A stretch of 64,000 nucleotides of DNA from Nonomuraea dietziae (GCF_014195505.1 NZ_JACIBV010000001.1:3348001-3412000); one strand, 5' to 3'. Positions 52,833 to 61,855 are shown, numbered from the stretch's first letter. Made by a program: numbers and translations. The notes: generated from the sequence alone by a model not told the origin.

Positions 52833-53450
52833 TCAGGAGGCGGCGGCTGAGCTTCTGGGGTTGGTTCCGTCCCACTCCTCCAGGGGAGCGCAGTGCCATT
52901 TCCACCCCGCCTGCCGCTCCTGGCCGGGCAGGTCCGCACGACCGTTGGCCCACAGCAGGGTCAGCCAGGGGTCCGTGTCCGTCGGCGCCCATGGGAACAG
53001 GCGCCGCAGTGTGGCCGCCGCGATCTCCTCACAGGGAACAAAGGGCTGATGGACGCCTGTCCCGACATCGGCGGTGTGCACGAGCATCTCGTCGCAGGCC
53101 ATGGCCGCGAAGCCGGTCGCGTCGGCTCTGCCGTCGGGGTGCCATCCTCGGGCCTCGGGCGAGATTCCGGCGACAACATGCGCGAGGACGGTGGCGAAGG
53201 CGTCCACCGTGGCGATCAGGTCGTCCGGGTCGGATTCCGGGCGAACACGCATCTCCATGGTGCTCAGTTCTCTGTCGCCGGCGACAAGGTCCGTGGCGTA
53301 CCAGATCAGGCAGTCACCGATGTGGGCCACGATGCCCGCCACAGTCCGGTCCATCCCCGGGATCTGCGTTTCCGCCCACTTCTGATCTGCCACTGAACGC
53401 AGGTAGGACCCGCATTCGTCAGCCGTGCGAAGAACGATAGCCGCATCCAT
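52833..53450 (-). CDS. DinB/maleylpyruvate isomerase N-domain protein
   Basis: A 205-residue cytosolic protein from the ATG at 53450. Pattern of the mycothiol-dependent maleylpyruvate isomerase-like family: LRTADECGSYLRSVAD, IPGMDRTVAGIVAHIGDCLI with the metal-type His, WHPDGRADATGFAAMACDEM, and LVHTADVGTGVHQPF with two further His near 147. His positions fit a DinB metal site. Family members use mycothiol as cofactor or act as thiol transferases, in keeping with an actinomycete. A C-terminal extension (LLWANGRADLPGQERQAGWK) completes the typical fold. No ribosome binding site stands out. Confidence 0.88.
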   Translation of the reverse strand: MDAAIVLRTADECGSYLRSVADQKWAETQIPGMDRTVAGIVAHIGDCLIWYATDLVAGDRELSTMEMRVRPESDPDDLIATVDAFATVLAHVVAGISPEARGWHPDGRADATGFAAMACDEMLVHTADVGTGVHQPFVPCEEIAAATLRRLFPWAPTDTDPWLTLLWANGRADLPGQERQAGWKWHCAPLEEWDGTNPRSSAAAS

Positions 53451-53620
53451 ATGCGAATCTTTGCACGAAAAGATGGCCGTCGATCGCCAGGGCTCTCGAT
53501 CAGCGGGGCGGCCGGGCCCGGCAGGACGAACACCCCAGGCGGACGAAAATTCATCGGCGTGGGCCCGCCTGAGGATTCGGGCCCGGGAGACGCCAGCCGG
53601 ATGCAAGATCTCTCCAAGTC

Positions 53621-54088
53621 ATGTCCCCTACCGTCCTGGCCATGGGAAAGACACATGTCATCGGTGGAGTCCTCGCCCTCGTGATCGGCACAGGCGTCCC
53701 AGCCGCGGCGCAGGCGGCCGTGGCCTCCCCCATCCATTGGGGCCCCGTCACGTCGTCAGCGGGACACTCCGGCCACGCCAAGGCCGACGTCTGGATCACC
53801 GACTTCAGCGCCGAGACTTTCACCGTGCACGGCACGCTCCATGACCGCGACAGGCATCGCGGCCACTGTGCCTCCATCCGTGCCCGCTTCCACTACGTGG
53901 GCGGCGGCACCGGATGGAGCTGGCCCCGCTCGACCTGTTCGGCCAAGAGCCCCTTCCGGCTCACCTCGGACGGAGAGATCAAGCGGGTGGACGTCAGGGT
54001 CTGCCTCTACGACCTCGCCTCGCGCACGACGTTCACCTGCCACGCCGACGCCATCACGCCCGAAATCATCGCGAACTGGCCCCGGTGA
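53621..54088 (+). CDS. Small secreted protein
   Basis: A protein of 155 residues from 53621, or 148 from the ATG at 53642, which fits the signal peptide better (GKTHVIGGVLALVIGTGVPA, ending AAQAAV). The mature part is beta-rich with four cysteines (GHCASIRARF, RSTCSAKSPF, VRVCLYDL, FTCHADA), probably two disulfides. The pattern resembles small exported proteins of actinomycetes with unknown function. Its stop lies 23 bases from the stop of the convergent ABC-F gene. Confidence 0.8.
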   Translation: MSPTVLAMGKTHVIGGVLALVIGTGVPAAAQAAVASPIHWGPVTSSAGHSGHAKADVWITDFSAETFTVHGTLHDRDRHRGHCASIRARFHYVGGGTGWSWPRSTCSAKSPFRLTSDGEIKRVDVRVCLYDLASRTTFTCHADAITPEIIANWPR

Positions 54089-54111
54089 CGCTCCACGGGG
54101 TGAGCGGCGCG

Positions 54112-55737
54112 TCACTCACCGGCGAGCCCTCCCGTCTCCAGCAGCCGCCCACCGGACAGCTCCAGCCGGCGCTCCACCCCGATCTCGGCGAGGAAGCGCT
54201 CGTCGTGGCTGACCACCACGAACGCCCCCTCGTAGGCCCCGAGCGCGCTCTCCAGCTGCCCCACGCTGACCAGGTCGAGGTTGTTGGTCGGCTCGTCCAG
54301 CAGCAGCAGCTGCGGCGCAGGCTCGGCGCACAGCACGCAGGCCAGCGTGGCGCGCAGCCGTTCGCCGCCCGACAGCACGCCCACCAGCAGGTGCGCCCGC
54401 GGCCCGCGGAACAGGAAGCGGGCCAGCAGGTTCATCCGGTCCGCCTCCAGCATGCCGGGAGCGAACGCGGCCAGATTCTCGGCCACGGTGCGCTCGACGT
54501 CGAGCAGGTCGAGCCGCTGCGACAGGGAGGCGATCCGGCCGTCGGCCCGCCTGGCGCTGCCGCCGTCGGGCTCCAGCTCGCCGCTGACCAGGCGCAGCAG
54601 GGTGGACTTGCCCGCGCCGTTGGGGCCGGTCAGCGCGATGCGCTCGGGCCCGCGGATCGTCAGGTCGATGCCCGGCGCGGCGAACAGGCCGCGGGCCTGC
54701 AGATGCTCGCCGAGGAAGACCGTGCGCCCCGCGGGGACGTGGGTCCCGGGCAGTCGCAGCGTGATCTTCTGGTCCTCGCGCAGGGTGCGCCCGGCCTCCT
54801 CCAGCCTGGCCTTGGCGTCGCCGACGCGGGCGGCGTGCGTCTGGCCCGCCCGCCCGGCCGACTCCTGCGCGCCGCGCTTCATGTTCCCCGCGAAGATCCG
54901 CGGCAGACCGGCGTTCTTGAGGTTGCGGGCGGCGTTGCTCGCCCGGCGCTCGGCCCGCTCGCGGGCCTGCTGCATCTCCCGCTTCTCGCGCTTGAGCTCC
55001 TGCTCGGCGCTGCGCACGTTCCGCTCGGCGGCCTCCTGCTCGGTCCGTACGGCCTGCTCGTAGGCCGTGAAGCCGCCGCCGTAGAAGCGGACCTCGCCCC
55101 GATCCAGCTCGGCGATGCGATCCATGCACTCGAGCAGGGCCCGGTCGTGACTGACCACGAGCAGACAGCCGCTCCAGTCGCCGAGCACGGCGTAGAGCTT
55201 GCGGCGCGCGTCGAGGTCGAGGTTGTTGGTCGGCTCGTCGAGCAGCAGCACATCGGGACGCCTGAGCAGCTGCGCGGCCAGGCCGAGCGAGACGACCTGG
55301 CCGCCGCTCAGCGTGCGCAGCGTCCGCGCCAACTCGAGATCGCCGAGCCCGAGCCGGTCGAGCTGGGCTCGGGTGCGCTCCTCGATGTCCCAGTCGTTGC
55401 CGATCGTGGTGAAGTGCTCCTCACTCGCGTCGCCCGACTCGATGGCGTCCAGCGCGGCGATCACGGGGGCGATGCCCAGGACCTCGGCCACGGTCAGATC
55501 GCCCGCGAGCGGCAGGCTCTGCGGCAGGTAGCCGAGCACGCCGTTGACGGACACGCTCCCGCCACCGGGCCGGTACTCACCGGCGATCAGCTTGAGCAGC
55601 GTGCTCTTGCCCGCGCCGTTCGGGGCGACCAGGCCCGTACGGCCGGCGCCCACGGTGAAGGACAGGTCACTGAAGACCGGCGTGTCGTCAGGCCAGGAGA
55701 AGGACAGGGTGGAGCAGATGATGAACGCATCGGACAT
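54112..55737 (-). CDS. ABC-F ATPase (antibiotic resistance/ribosome-protection type)
   Basis: A 541-residue soluble protein with two ATPase cassettes and no membrane domain. The ATG at 55737 has ACGAGG 8 bases upstream. Cassette 1: Walker A APNGAGKST near 38, signature LSGGQ near 144, LLLDEPTNNLDLDARR near 163. Interdomain linker about 225-330 is charged and coiled (EQELKREKREMQQARERAER). Cassette 2: GPNGAGKST near 372, LSGGERLR near 453, LLLLDEPTNNLDL near 475. ABC-F proteins of this type remove macrolides, lincosamides or similar drugs from the ribosome. Next to a TetR and a Drr-like operon it fits a resistance island. A 5' leader with a hairpin precedes it. Confidence 0.92.
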   Translation of the reverse strand: MSDAFIICSTLSFSWPDDTPVFSDLSFTVGAGRTGLVAPNGAGKSTLLKLIAGEYRPGGGSVSVNGVLGYLPQSLPLAGDLTVAEVLGIAPVIAALDAIESGDASEEHFTTIGNDWDIEERTRAQLDRLGLGDLELARTLRTLSGGQVVSLGLAAQLLRRPDVLLLDEPTNNLDLDARRKLYAVLGDWSGCLLVVSHDRALLECMDRIAELDRGEVRFYGGGFTAYEQAVRTEQEAAERNVRSAEQELKREKREMQQARERAERRASNAARNLKNAGLPRIFAGNMKRGAQESAGRAGQTHAARVGDAKARLEEAGRTLREDQKITLRLPGTHVPAGRTVFLGEHLQARGLFAAPGIDLTIRGPERIALTGPNGAGKSTLLRLVSGELEPDGGSARRADGRIASLSQRLDLLDVERTVAENLAAFAPGMLEADRMNLLARFLFRGPRAHLLVGVLSGGERLRATLACVLCAEPAPQLLLLDEPTNNLDLVSVGQLESALGAYEGAFVVVSHDERFLAEIGVERRLELSGGRLLETGGLAGE

Positions 55738-56051
55738 GCGGAAGACCTCGTACGTACGTGATCCGGGCGCGCCGAAGCCGCCCGGCAAACGGGACAGGGA
55801 TTCGGGTACGACGACGGGGGCCACATCGGCGGCGGTCATGTGCGCCTGCCGGGGCCGGTCAACCTCCGGTATCACCCGGAGATGTCGTCGTCACCTGCCA
55901 CGTCTGGTCTCCTAGCTTCCGAACGAGCGTTTTTCACCATAGCAGCCGTCGAGAACAGCGCGCGTCGGCCGGCCGGACCTCCTCCTGCCTCGACCGGTAG
56001 GCAGCTGCCCTGAGCAGCGACGGCTTCAGCTCCGTCACGGTCGAAGCCCGA
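55738..56051. other. 5' leader and promoter region of the ABC-F gene
   Basis: A hairpin CCGGGCG (55763-55769) / CGCCCGG (55779-55785) lies 26 bases upstream of the ABC-F start, in the transcript. Resistance ABC-F genes are often controlled by attenuation in the leader. An in-frame open stretch with alternative starts (for example at 55839) runs into the gene. No separate gene is supported. Confidence 0.4.
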
Positions 56052-56825
56052 TCAGAGCGTGTGCCGGCCGCGGGCGCCGATGAGCGTGCCGAGTCCGTCC
56101 ATGAGCATGCCGAGCCCGAATCGGAAGGCCCCCTCCGGGTCGGTCGCCAGGCCGGTGGCCTCGCCGAGGCTCGCCGCCACTCGCCTGGCGACGGGATAGG
56201 AGGCGCCCGCCATCGCCTTGCCCAGGCTCGGCCCGACGCTCTCCCACCACTGGGTGTCGGTCAGGGAGCTCTCCTGCCTGATGCGCCGCAACGAGATCGT
56301 CTCGCGCGCCGCGTTGGAGACCAGGCCGAGGATCGCCGTCAGGGTCTGGTCCATCTCGATGTCGCTCAGGCCCAGCCCGTCGAGAGCGGAGAGCTCGGTC
56401 TCGTACTTGCCCGAGACGCCGGGTCCAGGGACCGGGCGGCCCGCCGCGATGTCGACGGTCCACGGGTGGGCCATGTGGTGGTCCCAGTTGGCCTGGGCGA
56501 TGTGCTCGATCCTGGTCCGCCACTGCCCTGCCTGCGCCGGTGGGGTGGTGTGGGCGTAGACCTCCGCGGCCACGGCGTCGAGCATGAGCTCGAGGAGCTC
56601 GGACCGTCCGGCGATGTAGGGGTAGAGAGCCATCGTGCTGACGCCGAGGTCGCCTGCCACGCGGCGGATGGTGAGCGCGTCGATCCCCTCCTGGTCGGCC
56701 AGGGCGATCGCCGCCCGGGTGATGACCTTCGGCGTCAGCCCTGACCGGCTCACGGCCTCCGTGGGCCGCCACAGCAGCCCGATCAACTTGGCCGGATCGC
56801 CCGGACGCTCCGCTCTCTTGGCCAC
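56052..56825 (-). CDS. TetR-family repressor of the Drr-like operon
   Basis: A 257-residue regulator from GTG at 56825, with GAGAGGAG upstream. HTH: LTPKVITRAAIALADQEGID, ALTIRRVAGDLGVSTMALYP with Y-I-A-G-R-S-E-L. The large C-terminal domain (WRTRIEHIAQANWDHHMAHP, ...GLSDIEMDQTLTAILGLVSN) belongs to the TetR_C group found beside drug exporters. It is divergent from the ABC operon with a palindrome in the gap, so it should repress export until the drug binds. Confidence 0.92.
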   Translation of the reverse strand: MAKRAERPGDPAKLIGLLWRPTEAVSRSGLTPKVITRAAIALADQEGIDALTIRRVAGDLGVSTMALYPYIAGRSELLELMLDAVAAEVYAHTTPPAQAGQWRTRIEHIAQANWDHHMAHPWTVDIAAGRPVPGPGVSGKYETELSALDGLGLSDIEMDQTLTAILGLVSNAARETISLRRIRQESSLTDTQWWESVGPSLGKAMAGASYPVARRVAASLGEATGLATDPEGAFRFGLGMLMDGLGTLIGARGRHTL

Positions 56826-56843
56826 CGAGGGCTCCTCTCTGGT

Positions 56844-56872
56844 TTCTTACAATGTATTGTACTGCGTAAGAA
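56844..56872. promoter_or_regulatory. TetR operator of the Drr-like operon
   Basis: An inner repeat TACAAT-gt-ATTGTA (56848-56861) and an outer repeat TTCTTAC (56844-56850) / GTAAGAA (56866-56872) occupy the 73-bp gap between the divergent TetR and ABC ATPase genes. The AT-rich content here contrasts with the surroundings. Confidence 0.75.
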
Positions 56873-56898
56873 GCATGACTAGGCAGGAGGCAGGCTGC

Positions 56899-57702
56899 AT
56901 GACCTCGCAATCGGTGGCAAGCCCCACGACGGCCCCGATCGTCGCTCGGGGAATCCGCAAGCACTTCCCCGGCAACGCGCGCCCGACGCTCGACGGCGTG
57001 AACCTCACGGTCGAGGCGGGGCGGGTGTGCGCGTTACTCGGCGGCAACGGCGCCGGCAAGACCACGATGGTCCGGATCTTGACGACGCTGACCCTCCCCG
57101 ACGAGGGCACGGCCCGCGTCGCGGGCCGTGACGTCGTACGTGAGGCGACGCAGGTGCGGGCCTCTGTCGGGCTGGTCGGGCAGTACGCCGCGCTGGACGA
57201 GCTGCTGAGCGCGCGCGAGAACCTCGAGCTGTTCGGCAGGTTGTCGGGCCTGACCCGGCGCAGCGCTCGTGACAGGGCCGGCGAGCTGCTCGAAACGGCA
57301 GGGCTGGCCGACGTGGGCAGGCGGCCGGTGAGCGCGTTCTCCGGTGGGATGCGCCGTCGTCTCGATCTGGCGACCTCCCTGATCACCACACCCGGCGTGC
57401 TGTTCATCGACGAGCCCACCACGGGACTCGATCCCGAGGCACGGCACGGTCTGTGGGCCTCGGTGCGCTCCCTGGCCGCCGCCGGGACCACTGTCCTGCT
57501 GACCACCCAGTACCTGGAGGAGGCGGACGCGCTCGCGGACGACGTGGTGATCCTGCGCGAGGGCGCCGTCATCGCTCAGGGGACGCCGGACGACCTCAAG
57601 AAACTCGTGGGGGAGCCTCGCCTGGTGCTGCGGCAGCCCACCCTCGAAGACGTCTACCTCCACCTGCACGCGACAGCGCCCGAAGGAGCGTCCGCCTCAT
57701 GA
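56899..57702 (+). CDS. DrrA-like ABC transporter ATPase
   Basis: A 267-residue ATPase; the ATG at 56899 follows AGGAGG; a longer frame from 56875 is possible. Walker A GGNGAGKTTM near 47, Q-loop VGLVGQYAALDELLS near 90, signature FSGGMRRRLDLA near 147, Walker B VLFIDEPTTGLDPEAR near 170, H-loop-region LLTTQYLEEADALADD near 198 (the switch position is Q, as in DrrA proteins). A short C-terminal extension (LRQPTLEDVYLHL) is typical of the DrrA/NodI group. It energises the permease encoded next, with which it overlaps by 4 bases. Confidence 0.94.
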   Translation: MTSQSVASPTTAPIVARGIRKHFPGNARPTLDGVNLTVEAGRVCALLGGNGAGKTTMVRILTTLTLPDEGTARVAGRDVVREATQVRASVGLVGQYAALDELLSARENLELFGRLSGLTRRSARDRAGELLETAGLADVGRRPVSAFSGGMRRRLDLATSLITTPGVLFIDEPTTGLDPEARHGLWASVRSLAAAGTTVLLTTQYLEEADALADDVVILREGAVIAQGTPDDLKKLVGEPRLVLRQPTLEDVYLHLHATAPEGASAS

Positions 57703-58508
57703 CCACCTCGACCCTGTCCGGCCCGGTACGTACGCGCCTCTGGAGAGACGCGGCGATCATCACCGGACGCACCATGCGGCACTGGCGGGCCAGGCCCGGA
57801 GTCTTCGCGATCCAACTCCTGTTCCCCGTCCTCGTCATCCTCATGATGGGAGGCCTCCTCGGAGGCGCGATCGCGGGAAGCGCGGGAGACTACATCCTGT
57901 TCGTCATCCCAGGCGTCCTGGCGTTCACGATGCTGTTCGGCGTGGAGACGACCATGATCGCGGTCACCACCGACGCGGCGAAGACCGTCACCGACCGGTT
58001 CCGCTCGCTGCCGATCGCCCCCGGTGCGGTGCTCCTCGGCCGCGTCATGGCCGACATGCTGACCTCGGCCCTGGAGATCGCCATCATCACCGTGGCCGGT
58101 CTCGCCCTGGGCTGGCGGTGGGAGAACGGGCTGTTCGCAGCGCTGCTGGCCTACGGGCTGTTGCTGTGGCTGCGCTTCGGCCTTCTCTGGGTCGGTGTCT
58201 GGGCAGGCCTGAAAGCGGGCTCACCCGAGGCCGTGAGCGCCGCGCAGCTCCTGGCCTGGCCGATCGGGTTCCTGTCGACCGTGTTCGTCGACCCGGCCAC
58301 CATGCCCCGCTGGCTCGGCGTGGCCGCCGAGTGGAACCCGCTCTCGGCGACGGCCACCGCCGTCCGCGAACTGTTCACCGGCGCCTACGCCGGGGGACAG
58401 ACCTGGGCCGCGCAGCACGCGCTCGCCACCGCCATGATCGCGCCGCTCCTGCTCACTCTGATCTTCGCCCCCCTCGCGATCCGTACCTTCCAAGGACTCA
58501 ACCGATGA
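57699..58508 (+). CDS. DrrB-like ABC-2 permease
   Basis: A 269-residue membrane protein of the ABC-2 family. Cytosolic N-terminus (AAIITGRTMRHWRARPGVFA), then six spans, including IQLLFPVLVILMMGGLLGG, YILFVIPGVLAFTMLF, LEIAIITVAGLALGW, FAALLAYGLLLWLRFGLLWV and the last TAMIAPLLLTLIFAPLAI. The segment FRSLPIAPGAVLLGRVMADM near 100 is the conserved coupling region. Overlaps both neighbours by 4 bases. With the ATPase it should export a hydrophobic drug. Confidence 0.93.
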   Translation: MTTSTLSGPVRTRLWRDAAIITGRTMRHWRARPGVFAIQLLFPVLVILMMGGLLGGAIAGSAGDYILFVIPGVLAFTMLFGVETTMIAVTTDAAKTVTDRFRSLPIAPGAVLLGRVMADMLTSALEIAIITVAGLALGWRWENGLFAALLAYGLLLWLRFGLLWVGVWAGLKAGSPEAVSAAQLLAWPIGFLSTVFVDPATMPRWLGVAAEWNPLSATATAVRELFTGAYAGGQTWAAQHALATAMIAPLLLTLIFAPLAIRTFQGLNR

Positions 58509-60775
58509 CCGATGTGATCAGGATCCGCGGCGCACGAGAGAACTCCCTCAAGAACGTCGATCTCGACATCCCCAAGCGCTGTCTCAGCGTCGTCACCGGC
58601 GTGTCGGGCTCGGGCAAGTCCTCCCTGGTCTTCGACACGCTCGCGGCGGAGTCGGGGCGGCAGCTCAACGAGACGTTCTCGGCCTTCGCGCAGGGGCGCC
58701 TGCCCAGCTACGGGCAGCCCGACGTCGACCACCTGGAGAACCTGTCCGCGGTGATCATCGTGGACCAGAAGCGTCTGTCGGGCGGCCCGCGCTCCACCGT
58801 GGGCACCGCGACGGACATCGGGGCGCGCCTGCGGCTGCTGTTCTCACGCATCGGCACGCCGTCCGCCGGCTACTCCAACGCCTACAGCTTCAACGACCCC
58901 GCAGGAATGTGCCCCAACTGCCAGGGCCTGGGGGTCTCCGCCGCTGTCGACGTGGGCGAACTGCTCGACGAGAACAGGTCGCTGTCCGAGGGCGCGATCA
59001 CCTTCCCGCCCTTCGCACCTGGACAGTGGATGTGGAAGGCATACGCGCGCTCGGGGTTCTTCGACGTCGACAAGAAGATCCGCGACTACACCCCCGAGGA
59101 GCGTGACATCCTCCTGCACACACCCGCCGACACCCTCAGCCCACCCGCCGGCATGGACGCGGTCGGCACCGCGTACGAGGGCCTGCTCCCCCGATTCACC
59201 CGCATCTACCTCCAGCGGGAACCGGAGTCGTTCAAGGGCAGGCAGCGTGAGGCGTTCGAGCGGATCGTCACCCGGCGCCGCTGCCCCCAGTGCGGCGGCT
59301 CACGACTGGCCGAGCCCGCGCGCAACAGCCTCATCGCAGGGCGCTCCATCGCCGACTGCAACGCGATGCAGGTGGACGAGCTCCTCGCCGTCATCGACAC
59401 CCTCGACCATCCCGAGGTCGCACCTCTGCTCAGCAGGCTGCGCGAGCACCTGCAGCGCCTGGTCACCCTCGGCCTGGGCTACCTGAGCCTCGACCGCGCG
59501 ACCTCCACCCTGTCGGGCGGCGAGTCCCAGCGCATCAAGATGGTGCGCCACCTCGGCAGCGCCCTCACCGACATGCTCTACGTCTTCGACGAACCCACCG
59601 TCGGCCTGCACCCCCGCGACGTCCACACGCTCGGGCAGATGCTGCTCGCCCTCCGCGACCGCGGCAACACGGTGATCGTGGTCGAGCACGACCCGGAGAT
59701 CATGGCCATCGCCGACCACTGCATCGACATGGGGCCTGGGGCAGGAGCGGCCGGCGGCCACGTCGTCTTCCAGGGCACCTACGCCGAACTCCAGCGGGCC
59801 GACACCCCGACCGGCGCGGGGCTGCGGGCGGAGCGGACCGAGCGCGCGGATCCGCGGCCCGCGAGCGCGTGGATGCTGATCGAGCGTGCCGGCACCCACA
59901 ACCTCCGCGACGTCACGGTACGCATCCCGCGCGACGTCATGACCGTGGTCACCGGCGTCGCCGGATCCGGCAAGAGCAGCCTCGTCCTCGGCCACCTGCC
60001 GGCCGTCGAACCCGACGCCGTCGTGATCGACCAGCGGCCCATCCGCGGCTCCAGGCGGTCCAACCCCGCCACCTTCACCGGCCTGCTCGACCTCATCAGG
60101 CAGATCTTCGCCCGAGCGACCCGGCAGCCGGCCGGGCTGTTCACACCGAACTCCTCCGGTGGCTGTCCCGCCTGCGAAGGCACCGGCCTCATCTACACCG
60201 ACCTGGCGTTCATGGAGGGCGTCACCACCCGCTGCGAGTCGTGCAAGGGCAGGCGCTTCACTCCCGAGGCGCAGCGCCACGAGGTCGACGGGCGCACCAT
60301 CGCCGACGTCTTCGAGATGAGCGTCGACGAGGCCCGGCGCTTCTTCTCCCAGGAGCCAGTCCTGTCCGTCCTCGATCGTCTCGCCGACGTCGGCCTCGGC
60401 TACCTCACCCTGGGCCAGTCGCTCGACTCCCTGTCCGGAGGCGAGCGCCAGCGGCTCAAGCTGGCCGCAGAGCTGGCCACCCCCGGCCGGACGATCGTGC
60501 TCGACGAGCCCACCACCGGCCTGCACATCGCCGACATCGATCGGCTCATCGGCCTGATCGACCGGCTCGTGGACTCCGGCTCGACCGTCATCGTCATCGA
60601 GCACAACCTTGACGTCATCCTCGCCGCCGACTGGGCCATCGACCTCGGGCCCGACGCGGGACGCGACGGCGGTCACGTCGTCTTCGAGGGCACCCCGCAC
60701 CAGATGATCGCCACCTCCGCCACCCACACCGCCCGTCACCTCCGACGCCACCTCGCCGCCCGCTCCCGGCGATAG
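58505..60775 (+). CDS. DrrC-like UvrA-family protein
   Basis: A 756-residue cytosolic protein with two UvrA cassettes. Cassette 1: Walker A TGVSGSGKSSLVF near 32-44, zinc-type CPNCQGLG near 136, CPQCGGSRL near 260, signature LSGGESQR near 336. Cassette 2: GVAGSGKSSLVLGHLPA near 483, CPACEGTGLIY and CESCKGRRFTPE near 554-582, LSGGERQR near 644. It is shorter than UvrA proper (about 950), like DrrC of Streptomyces peucetius, thought to displace a DNA-intercalating drug. The start overlaps the permease stop by 4 bases. Together the three genes are the DrrA-DrrB-DrrC set. Confidence 0.92.
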   Translation: MTDVIRIRGARENSLKNVDLDIPKRCLSVVTGVSGSGKSSLVFDTLAAESGRQLNETFSAFAQGRLPSYGQPDVDHLENLSAVIIVDQKRLSGGPRSTVGTATDIGARLRLLFSRIGTPSAGYSNAYSFNDPAGMCPNCQGLGVSAAVDVGELLDENRSLSEGAITFPPFAPGQWMWKAYARSGFFDVDKKIRDYTPEERDILLHTPADTLSPPAGMDAVGTAYEGLLPRFTRIYLQREPESFKGRQREAFERIVTRRRCPQCGGSRLAEPARNSLIAGRSIADCNAMQVDELLAVIDTLDHPEVAPLLSRLREHLQRLVTLGLGYLSLDRATSTLSGGESQRIKMVRHLGSALTDMLYVFDEPTVGLHPRDVHTLGQMLLALRDRGNTVIVVEHDPEIMAIADHCIDMGPGAGAAGGHVVFQGTYAELQRADTPTGAGLRAERTERADPRPASAWMLIERAGTHNLRDVTVRIPRDVMTVVTGVAGSGKSSLVLGHLPAVEPDAVVIDQRPIRGSRRSNPATFTGLLDLIRQIFARATRQPAGLFTPNSSGGCPACEGTGLIYTDLAFMEGVTTRCESCKGRRFTPEAQRHEVDGRTIADVFEMSVDEARRFFSQEPVLSVLDRLADVGLGYLTLGQSLDSLSGGERQRLKLAAELATPGRTIVLDEPTTGLHIADIDRLIGLIDRLVDSGSTVIVIEHNLDVILAADWAIDLGPDAGRDGGHVVFEGTPHQMIATSATHTARHLRRHLAARSRR

Positions 60776-60942
60776 CCGGCCGCCCGAGCATTTCTGGGCA
60801 CGCATGCCCTGAGCGTCGTCGTCCTGCGGACGCGGTGGCGCGCGGCACCCTGCGCGACCCGCCGCCCGCCCGCCGATCCGCGACGCGCAGGCCACAGCCG
60901 GGCGCGTGGCCGGCCGGATCGCCGGGAGCGGGGCCTTCGGCG

Positions 60943-61818
60943 TCAGGCGTCGGCGACGTCCCGCGCCGGCCGGAAGCCGACCGCGTGGTCGCGCGCCCAC
61001 TCGCGGAACGTGCGGGCGGGACGGCCGGTCACCTCCTCGACGGTCGTGGTGACCGGCTCCGGCTCGGTCACGATGCCGGCCCAGTAGTCGAGCGCGTCGT
61101 CCACCACGGCGGGGTCGCCCCAGGAAGCGATCATCTGCTCGCGGGCCTCCTCCCGCGGCTGCTCCTCGAAGCGCAGAGGGCGGCCGATGACCTCGCCGAT
61201 GACGCGGACCTGGTCGGCCTGGGTGATGACCTCCGGCCCCGTGAGCACGTGACTCCTGCCACTGTGGCCGTCCTCCGTCAGCGCCTTGAAGGCCACGGCG
61301 GCGATGTCGGCCTCGTGGATGAGCGAGCGCGCCGCGCCGGCGTACGGTGCGCGCACCACACCACCGGTCCTGATGTCGTCGGCCCAGCCGAGGGTGTTGG
61401 TGGCGAACCCGCCCGCCCGCAGGAACGTCCACTCCACGCCGGACCGCCGCACCAGTTCCTCGATCTCGCCCCACACCCCGTTCTGCGCCGTGTCGCGCCC
61501 GTCCTGCACGGAGAAGGCGGAGACGTAGACGACCCGGTGCGCGTGCCGGGCGATCGCCTCGACGACGGGCTCCGCCCCTGCGGCCGAGAAGAACGGCCAC
61601 AGCAGGAACACCGCGTCCACGCCCTCCAGGGCCGCCTCCAGGGTCTCCGGCTCGGTCAGATCCCCGCGCGCCACCTCGACGCCGCCGGGCAGGCCGGCCC
61701 TCCCCGGATCGCGGGTCAACGCCCGCACCGCCACGCCCGCCTCGGCGAGCAGGGACACCAGGTGCCTGCCGATGTTCCCCGTCGCACCGGTCACCAAGAT
61801 CTTCTCTGAGGTCTTCAT
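60943..61818 (-). CDS. NmrA-type NAD(P)-binding protein
   Basis: A 291-residue cytosolic protein with an N-terminal Rossmann motif ILVTGATGNIGRHLVSLLAE near residue 7, ALTRDPGRAGLPGGVEVARGD near 33, VVYVSAFSVQDG near 95 and a GVEWTFLRAGGFATN segment near 128, and a C-terminal substrate part (VEEVTGRPARTFREWARDH). The family includes NAD(P)-dependent redox sensors and QOR2-like quinone reductases. The catalytic Tyr-Lys of SDRs is absent, as usual for NmrA types. A MerR-type palindrome lies in its promoter. A second family member lies 0.75 kb downstream. Confidence 0.92.
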   Translation of the reverse strand: MKTSEKILVTGATGNIGRHLVSLLAEAGVAVRALTRDPGRAGLPGGVEVARGDLTEPETLEAALEGVDAVFLLWPFFSAAGAEPVVEAIARHAHRVVYVSAFSVQDGRDTAQNGVWGEIEELVRRSGVEWTFLRAGGFATNTLGWADDIRTGGVVRAPYAGAARSLIHEADIAAVAFKALTEDGHSGRSHVLTGPEVITQADQVRVIGEVIGRPLRFEEQPREEAREQMIASWGDPAVVDDALDYWAGIVTEPEPVTTTVEEVTGRPARTFREWARDHAVGFRPARDVADA

Positions 61819-61837
61819 GCGACCATGCTCGAACGTG

Positions 61838-61855
61838 AACCAAGGTTTAAGTCAA
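61838..61855 (-). promoter_or_regulatory. Possible MerR-type operator/promoter of the NmrA gene
   Basis: On the minus strand a -35-like TTGACT (61855-61850) is followed by an AACC-tt-GGTT repeat (61847-61838), the arrangement of MerR-family operators inside long spacers. No clear -10 box is seen at the right distance, and no MerR gene is adjacent, so this is tentative. Confidence 0.35.

Noticed and set aside
53914-55761. A 615-codon plus frame
   Set aside because: It runs opposite the ABC-F gene; the translation consists of His/Val/Leu/Gly/Arg-rich shadow sequence.
59300-61843. An 847-codon open frame on the minus strand
   Set aside because: It is the mirror of the UvrA-like gene and part of the NmrA gene in another frame; the translation is low-complexity Arg/Gly/Ala/His without motifs.
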